Of a DNA stretch of 64,000 nucleotides, positions 41,615 to 50,596 are shown piece after piece. The DNA lies in NCBI RefSeq assembly GCF_030908215.1, contig NZ_JAVFJK010000005.1, positions 62,001 through 126,000 of the forward strand. The letters run 5' to 3'. A program made the translations under genes and the position numbers. Under the pieces are notes generated by a model, which did no database searches, had not been told where the DNA came from, and was given only the letters and a program-made list of their open reading frames with translations. The stretch comes from Sinomonas sp. ASV486 (GTDB lineage: Bacteria > Actinomycetota > Actinomycetes > Actinomycetales > Micrococcaceae). The stretch's first letter is position 1; each line of letters begins with the position of its first letter.

Positions 41615-43104
41615 CCCTCGAGTACAAGGTGAAGGACATCTCCCTCCACGAGGCGGGCCGCCACCAGATCCGCCTCGCCGAGCACGAGATGCCTGGTCTC
41701 ATGGCCCTGCGCTCGGAGTTCGGCGCTTCGCAGCCGCTCGCCGGCGCACGCATCGCCGGATCGCTGCACATGACGGTCCAGACGGCAGTCCTCATCGAGA
41801 CCCTCGTGGCGCTCGGCGCCCAGGTCCGGTGGGCCTCGTGCAACATCTTCTCCACGCAGGACGAGGCGGCCGCGGCCGTCGTCGTCGGCGCGGGCACGCC
41901 CGAGAATCCGCAGGGCATCCCCGTCTTCGCGTGGAAGGGCGAGACCCTCGAGGAGTACTGGTGGACGGCTGAGCAGATCCTCACGTGGCCGGGCGCCGAC
42001 CAGGACCCGTCCGTCGGTCCGAACATGATCCTCGACGACGGCGGTGACGCAACGCTCCTCGTGCACAAGGGTGTCGAGTTCGAGGCCGCCGGTGCGGTCC
42101 CGGCCGCGACTGATGAGGACTCGCACGAGTACAGGATCATCCTCGACGTCCTGCGCGCCGATCAGGCGGTCGACCCGCAGAAGTGGACGCGCATCGCGGG
42201 CGGCATCAAGGGTGTCTCCGAGGAGACGACGACGGGCGTGCACCGCCTCTACCAGCTTGCCGAGCAGGGCAAGCTCCTCTTCCCGGCCATCAACGTCAAC
42301 GACGCCGTCACGAAGAGCAAGTTCGACAACAAGTACGGCATCCGCCACTCCCTTCCGGACGGCATCAACCGCGCCACCGACGTCCTCATCGGGGGCAAGG
42401 TCGCCGTCGTCTGCGGGTACGGCGATGTGGGCAAGGGCGCGGCCGAGGCCCTCCGCGGTCAGGGCGCGCGCGTCATCGTTACGGAGATCGACCCGATCTG
42501 CGCCCTCCAGGCCGCGATGGACGGGTACCAAGTGGCGCGCCTGGAGTCCGTGCTCCGCCAAGGCGACCTCTTCATCACGACGACCGGCGGCAAGGACATC
42601 ATCCTCGCCGCACACATGGCGTCCATGAAGGACAAGGCCATCGTGGGCAACGTCGGCCACTTCGACAACGAGATCGACATGGCCGGTCTTGCCGCGGTCC
42701 CGGGCGTCCGCAAGGTCGAGATCAAGCCCCAGGTGCACGAGTGGGTGTTCCCGGCGTCCACCGGCGTCGACGGCGCCGTGCCCGAGCACTCAGTCATCGT
42801 GCTGTCCGAGGGCCGCCTGCTCAATCTCGGGAACGCCACGGGCCACCCGTCCTTCGTGATGAGCAACTCGTTCGCCAACCAGACGATCGCGCAGATCGAG
42901 CTGTGGACCAAACGGGACCAGATCGCTGGCGAGCGTGAGTACGAGAATCAGGTGTACGTGCTGCCGAAGATCCTCGACGAGAAGGTGGCCCGGCTCCACC
43001 TCGGTGCCCTCGGCGTAGAGCTCACGGAGCTGACCAAGGATCAGGCCGAGTACCTAGGCCTCGACGTGGCCGGACCGTATAAGGCGGACCACTACCGGTA
43101 CTGA
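41611..43104 (+). CDS. ahcY: Adenosylhomocysteinase
   Basis: NAD-dependent enzyme splitting S-adenosylhomocysteine to homocysteine and adenosine, relieving product inhibition of methyltransferases. 497 aa, homotetrameric family. [13 protein letters not shown], the catalytic-region [15 protein letters not shown], the NAD loop [15 protein letters not shown] and the C-terminal [10 protein letters not shown] are all present. The ~40-residue insertion ([18 protein letters not shown]) is typical of the long actinobacterial/eukaryote-like form. Transcription ends at the strong hairpin just downstream. Confidence 0.97.
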   Translation: MTLEYKVKDISLHEAGRHQIRLAEHEMPGLMALRSEFGASQPLAGARIAGSLHMTVQTAVLIETLVALGAQVRWASCNIFSTQDEAAAAVVVGAGTPENPQGIPVFAWKGETLEEYWWTAEQILTWPGADQDPSVGPNMILDDGGDATLLVHKGVEFEAAGAVPAATDEDSHEYRIILDVLRADQAVDPQKWTRIAGGIKGVSEETTTGVHRLYQLAEQGKLLFPAINVNDAVTKSKFDNKYGIRHSLPDGINRATDVLIGGKVAVVCGYGDVGKGAAEALRGQGARVIVTEIDPICALQAAMDGYQVARLESVLRQGDLFITTTGGKDIILAAHMASMKDKAIVGNVGHFDNEIDMAGLAAVPGVRKVEIKPQVHEWVFPASTGVDGAVPEHSVIVLSEGRLLNLGNATGHPSFVMSNSFANQTIAQIELWTKRDQIAGEREYENQVYVLPKILDEKVARLHLGALGVELTELTKDQAEYLGLDVAGPYKADHYRY

Positions 43105-43128
43105 CCGTACCGGCCTTGCACGTTGCGG

Positions 43129-43174
43129 CCGCCCCGATCGTTTCCCGATTGTGCTCGGGAAGTGATCGGGGCGG
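43129..43174 (+). terminator. Terminator downstream of ahcY
   Basis: Stem CCGCCCCGATC...TTTCCCGA pairing with TCGGGAA...GATCGGGGCGG, about 18 bp with a small internal mismatch and a 6-nt loop, starting 25 nt after the stop codon. Confidence 0.8.
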
Positions 43175-43230
43175 TTCGCGCCTGCCGGTAATCTTGAGAG
43201 AAGGCATTCGCGGCGAAGGGGGACTCATTC

Positions 43231-44460
43231 GTGTCTGAGCGGAAGAAACTCGGCAGGGGCGGGAAGATCGCCATTGTGGTGGCGGTCCTCACTGTTGCCG
43301 GGATCGGCGGCACGTTCGCTGCGGTCGGCCCGCTTGAGACAGCTCCTGTCGGCTCGGAGGCCGCCTCGCCTGTGCGCAGCCAGCCCGGAACCGCCTTCCC
43401 CGTCGTCAAGCCGGCCACGGCCGCGACGACTCCGTCTGCCGGTGCTAAGGAGGTCAATCCGGCCGTGCCGGTGAAGGTCACCGTGACGGACGGCACGATC
43501 GACAATGTGAGCCTGCGATCCTCGTCGGGGCAGGACGTCGAGGGTGCAGTCAGCGGCTCGCGCACGGAGTGGACGTCCAGCGGTCAGCTCGCTTTCAACA
43601 GCACGTACACCCTCAGCTACACGACGCTTGACCTGGCCGGCCGCACGTCGTCGGCGACGTCGACCTTCGCGACCGTCACGACGAAGAACGAGGCCGACGC
43701 CGCGATGTATCCGCTCGATTCCATGAGCGTCGGGGTCGCCCAGCCGATCCAGTTGACCTTCAGCGAGCCCGTGACCAACAAGAAGGCCGTCGAGAAGGCG
43801 ATCACGATCACCTCGACCTCGGGCCAGACGGGCGCCTTCCACTGGTTCAGCGACACGATGGTGCGCTACCGGCCCGAGACCTTCTGGGCCGCGAACAGCA
43901 CCATCACGGTCAAGATGGACCTGTTCGGCGTGGACCTCGGCAACGGACAGATCGGCAACTTCTCCAAGACGAACACCGTGCATATCGGCGACAAACGGAC
44001 AGCCGTTGCCGATGCGCAGGCCCACACGTTCACCGCGTATATCAACGACAAGCCGGTGCAGACGTGGCCCGCGACCATGGGTGACACGCGCTTTCCGTCG
44101 GCCCGCGGATACCTCGTGCTCATGGAGAAGCAGCGGAAGGCTCACTTCGTTGCGGCGTCGATCGGGCTCAAGCCGGGTGACCCGGCCAACTACGGTGAGC
44201 TCGACGTCGAGTATGCGACCCGTCTCACGCCCAGTGGCGAGTTCATCCACCAAGCCACTGACAATGCCCTGCCCTACCTCGGTCAGATCAACCTTTCTCA
44301 CGGGTGCATCGGGCTTGGGCCCGACGGCGCAGCCTGGGTGTTCAACAACATGACGGCCGGCGACGTCGTGCAGGTCATCAACACGGACGGCGACTACGCC
44401 AATTTCGATGACGGATTCGGAGACTGGAACATCCCGTGGGCCCAATACGCCAACGGGTGA
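43231..44460 (+). CDS. L,D-transpeptidase (YkuD) with N-terminal anchor
   Basis: Forms 3-3 peptidoglycan cross-links or anchors proteins, outside the membrane. 409 aa; GTG start with GAAGGGGG upstream and a probable -10 TAATCT (43189-43194). Basic N-terminus and one helix (~11-32), an Ala/Thr/Pro linker, two Ig-like LdtMt2-type domains (~65-275), then the YkuD domain with HQATDNALPYLGQ and the catalytic motif SHGC (Cys359) followed by IGLG. Closest in layout to mycobacterial LdtB-type enzymes but without a lipobox. Confidence 0.94.
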   Translation: MSERKKLGRGGKIAIVVAVLTVAGIGGTFAAVGPLETAPVGSEAASPVRSQPGTAFPVVKPATAATTPSAGAKEVNPAVPVKVTVTDGTIDNVSLRSSSGQDVEGAVSGSRTEWTSSGQLAFNSTYTLSYTTLDLAGRTSSATSTFATVTTKNEADAAMYPLDSMSVGVAQPIQLTFSEPVTNKKAVEKAITITSTSGQTGAFHWFSDTMVRYRPETFWAANSTITVKMDLFGVDLGNGQIGNFSKTNTVHIGDKRTAVADAQAHTFTAYINDKPVQTWPATMGDTRFPSARGYLVLMEKQRKAHFVAASIGLKPGDPANYGELDVEYATRLTPSGEFIHQATDNALPYLGQINLSHGCIGLGPDGAAWVFNNMTAGDVVQVINTDGDYANFDDGFGDWNIPWAQYANG

Positions 44461-44591
44461 GTCAGTCTGGCGGCCCCGCATAACGCTTCGGCCACATGAG
44501 GGCGCCGATGCCCCGACGCGGGGCAGGGCAACAGGTACCGTGGACGCTAGATCATGCAGACTTTCAGGCCCGCAGGGGCCGCTACTGGACG

Positions 44592-45806
44592 GTGACAGTG
44601 TTGACCGACAAGAGACCCGAGTCCGGCGAGGGCTTCGATGAGCTGCAGGACAGCGACGAGCCCGCCTTCGATTGGATGAAGCCCGCGGGGCCACGCCCCG
44701 ACGCCGGGAAGCCGGCTTCGGAGGGCAAGGCGGCGATTGGCGAGAAGCGGGGTGCCGCGCCGGAGCCGGCGGCGGCCGAGACACGAGCGACGGAGCCGGC
44801 AGTGACTGAGACACGAGCGGCAGAACCGGCAGCGACCGAGACACGGGCGATGGAGCCGACGGCCGCCGGACCGGCAAGCCCCAGGCACACCGCCTCAGAG
44901 AAGGCTCCGGCCGCTTCTGAATCTGTGCAGACTGAATCTGCGGCGACCGCATCTTCGCCGACTGCATCGGCGACTGCTGAATCAGCGCCCACTGAGTCTG
45001 TGCCTGCGCCGCACACGGATCCTGCTCCGACCGGGGCGCTCAACGTGCGCCCGCCCGAGGCCGAGGTCCAGCGGCGCCGGAACCAGCGCGATGCGGTGGC
45101 ACGGTCGAAGCCCGCAGGCCCGCGCTTCGTGCAGGTCCTCATGGCCATCCTCACGCCGTTCTTCCTGCTCATCGCCGCGGTACGGGTGGTAGCGAGCCCG
45201 GTGTTCCTCTGGATCGAGTACTACCGCCCTGGCTTCCCCGGGGACGGCTACGGGTTCAGCACCGACGATCGCCTCACCTACGGCTCCTACGCCGTTGACT
45301 ACCTCGCCAACCTTGCGGGACCGCGGTATCTGGGCAGCCTGGTCCTCCCCTCCGGGGACCACCTGTTCAATGCCGGCGAGGTCAGCCACATGGCCGACGT
45401 CAAGGGGGTGGTCCTCTCGGCCTACGGGGCCGGGATCGTCCTGTTGCTCTTCTTCGTGTTCGCGTTCATCGGGCTGAGGAAGACCAAGGGCGCGTTCGTG
45501 CGGGGGGTGTTCGCCGGAGCCTTCGTCACGATCGGCATCATCATCGCCCTGGCCGTCCTCGCAGCGCTCGGCTGGGAGCAGTTCTTCACAGACTTCCACC
45601 GGATCTTCTTTGCCAACGGGACGTGGACGTTCCGCCTCGAGGACACCCTCATCCGCCTCTTCCCGGGCCAGTTCTGGGTGGACTCGGCGCTCGTGGTCGG
45701 CGTGCTCGTGATGCTCGTGGCGAGCCTCCTCGTCATCTTCTGCTGGCCCACGCCGCGGCGTGTTGCCCGACGCGAGGCCGTGCAGGCCGCCGTCGGGCCC
45801 GAGTAG
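44592..45806 (+). CDS. TIGR01906 (DUF1461) family membrane protein with low-complexity N-terminus
   Basis: About 404 aa, unknown function. Residues ~1-160 are disordered, A/E/P/T/S-rich and include three 10-residue repeats; ~185-400 are the conserved four-helix TIGR01906 domain with SPVFLWIEYYRPGFPGDGYGFS, GEVSHMADVKGVV and WEQFFTDFHRIFFANGTW. The GTG start is uncertain (no clear ribosome binding site; a TTG lies 9 nt on). Divergently placed from nothing; converges with the acyl-CoA synthetase gene. Confidence 0.85.
   Translation: MTVLTDKRPESGEGFDELQDSDEPAFDWMKPAGPRPDAGKPASEGKAAIGEKRGAAPEPAAAETRATEPAVTETRAAEPAATETRAMEPTAAGPASPRHTASEKAPAASESVQTESAATASSPTASATAESAPTESVPAPHTDPAPTGALNVRPPEAEVQRRRNQRDAVARSKPAGPRFVQVLMAILTPFFLLIAAVRVVASPVFLWIEYYRPGFPGDGYGFSTDDRLTYGSYAVDYLANLAGPRYLGSLVLPSGDHLFNAGEVSHMADVKGVVLSAYGAGIVLLLFFVFAFIGLRKTKGAFVRGVFAGAFVTIGIIIALAVLAALGWEQFFTDFHRIFFANGTWTFRLEDTLIRLFPGQFWVDSALVVGVLVMLVASLLVIFCWPTPRRVARREAVQAAVGPE
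44778..44867 (+). repeat. 30-bp x 3 coding repeat
   Basis: Three imperfect 30-bp units, each starting GAGACACG, encode ETRATEPAVT, ETRAAEPAAT and ETRAMEPTAA in the disordered N-terminus of the TIGR01906 protein. Confidence 0.88.
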
Positions 45807-45830
45807 GGACCATCCCGAACAGGGGGTCCC
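45806..45830. terminator. Hairpin between TIGR01906 and acyl-CoA synthetase genes
   Basis: GGGACC/GGTCCC, 6 bp with a 13-nt loop, starting at the TIGR01906 stop codon and lying between convergent genes. Weak by itself. Confidence 0.35.
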
Positions 45831-45860
45831 TCCGAGGAGGGGTTCAGCCCGACCGGGGAG

Positions 45861-47750
45861 TCAGTGGGAGTAGAGCTCCGGGAGCACCTCGGGGAACGAG
45901 TCGTTGAGCGACTGGCGCCGTAGCTTCAGTGATGGCGTCAGATCGCCGTCCTCGAGGGTGAGCTCCCTGGGCAGCACGATGAACTTGCGGATCGACTCGG
46001 CGCGGGAGACGGTGGCGTTCGCGGCGTCCACTGCGCGTTGGATCTCCGCGATGACCTCGGGATCGGATGCCGCTTCGGCGACGGTGAGCACGCGCCCGCG
46101 GCGACGCGCCCAGGAGCCGAGCTGATCGCCGTCGAGCCCCATGACGGCAGCGATGAAGGGCCGGCCCTCGCCGACCACGATCGCGTGTGCCACGAGCTCT
46201 GATTCGCGCAGTGCGTCCTCCAGCGGGCCCGGATGCACGTTCTTCCCGCCAGCCGTGACAATCACGTCCTTGAGCCGGCCCGTGATGGTCAGGAAACCGT
46301 CGTCGTCGAGCGCACCGAGGTCCCCGGTGGCGAAGTAGCCGTCCTCGTGGAAGGGCGAGGCCGGCACCGGGGTGCCGACCTGGTCCGCCGGATCTGAGCC
46401 GCCGTACCCGCGGATCACACCGATCCCCTTGACGAGCACCTCGCCGTTCTCCGCGATGCGGATCGAGGTGCCCGGCAGCGGCTGTCCCACACTGCCGACA
46501 CGGGTGGCGGTGGGGGTGTTGACCGTACACGGTCCGGTGGTCTCTGTGAGCCCGTAGCCCTCGAGCACCGGTAGCCCTGCGCCGCGGAAGAAGTGTGCGA
46601 GCGAAGGACTCAGGGCGCTGCCTCCCGAGACGATCGAGGAGACGTGGCCGCCGAATGCCGCGCGGATCCGCCCGTAGACGAGCCGTTCGAACACGGCGTG
46701 CCGGACCCGCAGCCGGCGACCGGGGCGGTGACCTCGTCCGGCGGCCGCGTCGTCGAGTGCTTGGGAATACTCCCGCGCGGTTGCGGCCGCGCGCTCGAAG
46801 AGTGTCCCCCGGACACCCTCCGCAGCGCGCTCCTCGGCGGCCGCAAAGACCTTCTCGAAGACACGGGGGACCGCAAGGAGGAAAGTCGGCCGGAAGGTGG
46901 CGAGGTCCTCGAGCAGCGTGGACTGGCGTGAGTGCCCGATCACGACTCCGGCGGCCACACAGGTAATCTGGACGGCGCGGGCCAGGACGTGTGCCAGCGG
47001 CAGGAACATGAGCGTGCGCGCGCCCGGCCCCACGACCTCGGGCAGATGTGCGCGGAGGTTCACTGCGAGCAGCGCGAGGTTCCCGTGGGTGATCTCGCAG
47101 GCCTTGGGGCGTCCCGTGGTGCCGGAGGTGTAGACGAGCGTCGCGAGGGAGTCTAGGTTCGCGGCGGCGCGGTGCCGTTCGAGTTCCCGGGGAGACACCC
47201 CGAGGCCCGGACCCGTGAGGGACACGAGGTGCGAGCCTGAGCCGTCTTCGCTCATGAGCGTGACGGGGAGCCATGTGTTGGCCAGCTCCGGCGTCGAGCT
47301 GATGGCCTCCTGCACCGTGAGCGCAAGGTGTTCGTTCTCGACGAAGACGCGTCGCGCACGGGAGTCGGCGAGGATGTAGGCGATCTGCGACGTCGAGGAC
47401 GTCTCGTAGATCGGCACTGGGACGCCGCCGGCGTACCACACCGCGAAGTCGACGAGGGCCCACGCGTAGCTTGACGACGAGAGGATCGCGACCCGTTCCC
47501 CGGCGTCGAGGCCGCTTGCGATGAGGCCCTGGGCGAGCAAGGTCACTTCGCGGCGGAACTGGTCCGCGCTCACTGGCTCCCAGCCCGTTTCGGTGCGCCG
47601 CGAGAAAAGCTCTGAGTCGGGGGCCTCGGCCACGCGTGCTTCGAGGAGATGAGTCACGTTGGCTTCGGGCGGGAGCAATTCGAGGAGCTCGGCGGACACC
47701 TCAGTCCGGGGTCGGCGCTGTCCCGGTGTGGGCCTCGCTTCGTCAGCCAC
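45861..47750 (-). CDS. Long-chain fatty-acid-CoA ligase (AMP-forming), FadD15-like
   Basis: Activates fatty acids through an acyl-adenylate. 629 aa; GTG start with GGGAG 6 nt upstream. A3 motif TLVYTSGTTGRPKAC, A5 GYGLTETTGPCTVN, A7 ATGDLGALDDDGFLTITGR and A10 LTPSLKLRRQSL with its catalytic lysine are all present. The long insertion after the A3 motif (RVFEKVFAAAEERA) is typical of the FadD15/AMP-binding membrane-lipid group. It follows the mannosyltransferase gene by 91 nt. Confidence 0.95.
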   Translation of the reverse strand: MADEARPTPGQRRPRTEVSAELLELLPPEANVTHLLEARVAEAPDSELFSRRTETGWEPVSADQFRREVTLLAQGLIASGLDAGERVAILSSSSYAWALVDFAVWYAGGVPVPIYETSSTSQIAYILADSRARRVFVENEHLALTVQEAISSTPELANTWLPVTLMSEDGSGSHLVSLTGPGLGVSPRELERHRAAANLDSLATLVYTSGTTGRPKACEITHGNLALLAVNLRAHLPEVVGPGARTLMFLPLAHVLARAVQITCVAAGVVIGHSRQSTLLEDLATFRPTFLLAVPRVFEKVFAAAEERAAEGVRGTLFERAAATAREYSQALDDAAAGRGHRPGRRLRVRHAVFERLVYGRIRAAFGGHVSSIVSGGSALSPSLAHFFRGAGLPVLEGYGLTETTGPCTVNTPTATRVGSVGQPLPGTSIRIAENGEVLVKGIGVIRGYGGSDPADQVGTPVPASPFHEDGYFATGDLGALDDDGFLTITGRLKDVIVTAGGKNVHPGPLEDALRESELVAHAIVVGEGRPFIAAVMGLDGDQLGSWARRRGRVLTVAEAASDPEVIAEIQRAVDAANATVSRAESIRKFIVLPRELTLEDGDLTPSLKLRRQSLNDSFPEVLPELYSH

Positions 47751-47841
47751 GTGCTCTCCCTCTGTCCGCTCCGCGCTTCCCCCGGGACCCATCCTGCCAT
47801 CTACCGCCGCATATCCCACGCGTCCGGAGTGCGGGATCCGG

Positions 47842-49464
47842 CTAGGTCCAGCTCGGCATCCACAGCCGCAGGCGCCACTCCAGGTAGGGGATGGGCTCCG
47901 CGGTCCAGAGGGGCATGAGGTAGGCGGACACCACGAGCGCGGCGAGCACGAAGACACCGACCGCGAGGAGGCCGGCCTGTCTGCGGCCGGGCGGGTCGGT
48001 AGGCCGGCCGAGCACCAACCCGAGGCCCATCGCGAGCGCGAGGATGAGGAACGGCTCAAAGGAGAGCGCGTAGAACGCGAACATCGTCCGGTCCGGGTAC
48101 ATGAACCACGGCAGGTAGCCGGCGGCGACCCCCGCGAGGACCGCGCCCGCCCGCCAGTCGCGCCGGCCGATCCACAGGAGGAGGACCACGAGGAGCGAGA
48201 CGGTCCCGGCCCACCAGATCAGCGGGTTGCCCACGGACAGGACCGCGGAGGAGCAGTGCTCCACGCCGCATACCCCTGGCGGTTCGGTGTAGTAGAACGA
48301 GACCGGCCGGCCCTGGAGGAGCCAGCTCCAAGGGCTTGAGGCGTATGGATGCGGGGTCGAGAGGCTGTTGTGGAAGGAGTACGCCTCCTGGTGGTAATGC
48401 GCGAGCGAGCGCAGCGACGCCGGAACCCAGTTCCACGCGGGGTCGGGGTTCGCCTCCGCCCAGTGCCGGTAGAAGCCGTCGTCCGAGAGGAGCCACCCCG
48501 TCCACGAGGCCAGGTACACGGCCATTGCGGTCACGAGGATGCTCGCGGCGGCGAGGGGTGCATCGCGGAGAAGAGCCCCGGAGAACCACGCGCGCACCCC
48601 GGCCTGCCGCCGGGCCCCCACGTCCCAGAGGACCGTCATAAGGCCGAAGGCCACCACGAACGCGAGGCCCGACCACTTGACGCCAACCGCGAGGCCGAGG
48701 CACACCCCGGCGGCGATCCGCCACCACCGCACGCCGAGCCACGGTCCCGTGACGAGCGCCGTCGGACGTATCCTGCCGTCCGCTCCGGTGAGCCGCCCCA
48801 GGCGTGCTGCGAGGCGGCGGCGGCCGTCGTCGCGGTCGAGAAGGAGCGCGCAGAAGGCGGCGAGGAGCCAGAAGGACAGGAAGATGTCGAGGATGCCCGT
48901 GCGGGACATGACCAGATGGTGGCCGTCGATGGCGAGCAGCACACCGGCGGCGGCCGCGAGAATGTGCGAGCGGAACAGGCGGCGCGCGGCCCAGGCCGTC
49001 AGCATGACCGAGAGGGTGCCGACCGCCGCGGCGGAGAAACGCCACCCGAAGGAGCTTCCGGGCCCGAACAGCGCCATGCCGACGGCGATCATCCACTTGC
49101 CCACCGGAGGGTGGACCACGTACTCGGGCGAGGCGAGCAGGCCGGACATGTCGCCATTGACGAAGAGGTCGTTGGCGTTCTGGCTCCAGCTCCGCTCCAC
49201 CCCCGAGAGCAGGTAGGAGTACGCGTCCTTGACGTAGTACGTCTCGTCGAAGACGAGGGCGTGGGGGCGGTCCAGCTGCCAGAACCGCAGGAGCCCGGCG
49301 ATGAGGCCCACGACCGCGGGGATGAGCCAGACCAGGAGGCGGTCGCGGCTGACTGCCCGAGGCTCGACCCCACCCTCGGAGGCCGCGCGGGCGGGGTCGA
49401 CGATGAGGGCGCGGGACGAGTTCCAGCTGCGAACCTGCGCACGGGTACGGGTCGGGGTGGCCAT
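47842..49464 (-). CDS. pmt: Dolichyl-phosphate-mannose-protein mannosyltransferase (Pmt)
   Basis: Transfers mannose from polyprenyl-phosphomannose to Ser/Thr of exported proteins. 540 aa, about eleven helices, GT39 fold. The catalytic first loop is LVFDETYYVKDAYSYLL with the Asp-Glu pair; YVVHPPVGKWMIAVGM and SRTGILDIFLSFWLL are signatures; HYHQEAYSFHNSLSTPHPYAS is the conserved late loop. ATG start; TAGCAT lies 8 nt upstream. Divergent from rsmI, the same arrangement as Rv1002c/Rv1003. ManA supplies the mannose branch. Confidence 0.96.
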   Translation of the reverse strand: MATPTRTRAQVRSWNSSRALIVDPARAASEGGVEPRAVSRDRLLVWLIPAVVGLIAGLLRFWQLDRPHALVFDETYYVKDAYSYLLSGVERSWSQNANDLFVNGDMSGLLASPEYVVHPPVGKWMIAVGMALFGPGSSFGWRFSAAAVGTLSVMLTAWAARRLFRSHILAAAAGVLLAIDGHHLVMSRTGILDIFLSFWLLAAFCALLLDRDDGRRRLAARLGRLTGADGRIRPTALVTGPWLGVRWWRIAAGVCLGLAVGVKWSGLAFVVAFGLMTVLWDVGARRQAGVRAWFSGALLRDAPLAAASILVTAMAVYLASWTGWLLSDDGFYRHWAEANPDPAWNWVPASLRSLAHYHQEAYSFHNSLSTPHPYASSPWSWLLQGRPVSFYYTEPPGVCGVEHCSSAVLSVGNPLIWWAGTVSLLVVLLLWIGRRDWRAGAVLAGVAAGYLPWFMYPDRTMFAFYALSFEPFLILALAMGLGLVLGRPTDPPGRRQAGLLAVGVFVLAALVVSAYLMPLWTAEPIPYLEWRLRLWMPSWT

Positions 49465-49516
49465 CCTGCCCCATGCTACCGGGGGTCGGCGGCCTGCTCT
49501 GGCGTAGGCTGGGGCG

Positions 49517-50401
49517 GTGCAGCATCCCGAGACCCCCGCCGATCCGGCAGACGAGCCCAGTGATCACGTCGGCGGGGCTGTGGTCCTGGCGGCGACGCCC
49601 ATCGGCAACCTCGGCGATGCCAGCCGGAGGCTAGTTGAACTGCTCGGCGAAGCGGACGTGATCGCGGCCGAGGACACGCGGCGGCTCCAGCGCCTCGTGC
49701 ACGGTTTGGGCGTGCAGCCGCGCGGGCGCGTGGTGAGCTACCACGAGCACAACGAGGCAGCGAAGACCCCCGAACTCCTGGACGCGGTGGCCGCCGGCGG
49801 GACCGTCCTGCTCGTCACGGATGCCGGGATGCCCGCGGTCTCGGACCCCGGCTACCGGCTCGTCGAGGCGGCAGTTGCGCAGGGGCTCGCGGTCACGGCG
49901 GTACCGGGGCCATCGGCTGTGCTGACGGCGCTGGCACTCTCGGGCCTGCCCACGGACCGATTCTGCTTCGAGGGCTTCCTGCCGCGCAAACAGGGGGAAC
50001 GCGCCACCCGACTCGGGGAGCTGCGCACCGAGCGGCGCACGATGGTCTTCTTCGAGGCCCCGCACCGGCTCGCCGTGATGCTCAGGGCGCTAGCCGACGC
50101 GTTTGGGGCGGAGCGCCGCGTGGCCGTGTGCCGTGAGCTGACGAAGACGTACGAGGAAGTCCGCAGGGGCAGTGCCGACGAGCTTGCGGGGTGGGCCGAG
50201 GCGGGGGAGGTGCGGGGAGAGATCGCCATCGTGGTCGAGGGCGCCGCAGAGGCGCCGCCGGCTCGGACTGAGGATCTCGTCGAGCAGGTCCAGACCCTCG
50301 TCGCAGCGGGCACCCGCCTCAAGGATGCGGTGGCTGTGGTCGCCGAGGACGCGGGAGCCAGCAAGCGCGAGCTCTACGCCGCCGTCGTGGCTGCTCGCTG
50401 A
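49517..50401 (+). CDS. rsmI: 16S rRNA (cytidine(1402)-2'-O)-methyltransferase
   Basis: Methylates the ribose of C1402 in the ribosomal P site. 294 aa, tetrapyrrole-methylase fold: LAATPIGNLGDASRRLVELL, IAAEDTRRLQRLV, DAGMPAVSDPGYRLV and FLPRKQGER with FFEAPHRL are diagnostic. GTG start 6 nt after TAGGCT with no Shine-Dalgarno, leaderless. Divergent from pmt. Confidence 0.97.
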   Translation: MQHPETPADPADEPSDHVGGAVVLAATPIGNLGDASRRLVELLGEADVIAAEDTRRLQRLVHGLGVQPRGRVVSYHEHNEAAKTPELLDAVAAGGTVLLVTDAGMPAVSDPGYRLVEAAVAQGLAVTAVPGPSAVLTALALSGLPTDRFCFEGFLPRKQGERATRLGELRTERRTMVFFEAPHRLAVMLRALADAFGAERRVAVCRELTKTYEEVRRGSADELAGWAEAGEVRGEIAIVVEGAAEAPPARTEDLVEQVQTLVAAGTRLKDAVAVVAEDAGASKRELYAAVVAAR

Positions 50402-50419
50402 CCGCGGCAGACCCCGAAG

Positions 50420-50443
50420 CCCCGAAACCCGAAAACCCGAAAA
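50420..50443 (+). repeat. 8-bp x 3 repeat downstream of rsmI
   Basis: Three units of CCCGAAAA/CCCCGAAA in tandem (50420-50443), an A-containing low-complexity patch in the 195-nt gap before gabD. A CCGCGG flanks it on each side. Confidence 0.7.
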
Positions 50444-50468
50444 CCCGCAGAATCCCGCGGAAGCCAAT

Positions 50469-50544
50469 TGTGCAAGTGCACAGGTGAAGTCCATCACAGC
50501 CGTGCTGGTCAGCATGGACACCCGGGCTCTCTGGGGCCTAGCGT
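50469..50544 (+). promoter_or_regulatory. gabD promoter and upstream operator
   Basis: -35 TGGACA (50515-50520) and -10 TAGCGT (50539-50544) are 18 nt apart; the leader would be about 46 nt. A perfect inverted repeat TGTGCA-AG-TGCACA (50469-50482) lies 32 nt upstream of the -35, a typical activator position. Confidence 0.6.
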
Positions 50545-50596
50545 GGAGGCAGTCCACCCCACGCTCGCCGTCGAGCGTGCCCACGAAGGAGTCGAC

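Noticed and set aside
50402-50596. Possible CRISPR-like array in the rsmI-gabD gap
   Set aside because: Only an 8-bp microsatellite-like repeat with no spacers; no cas genes in the window.
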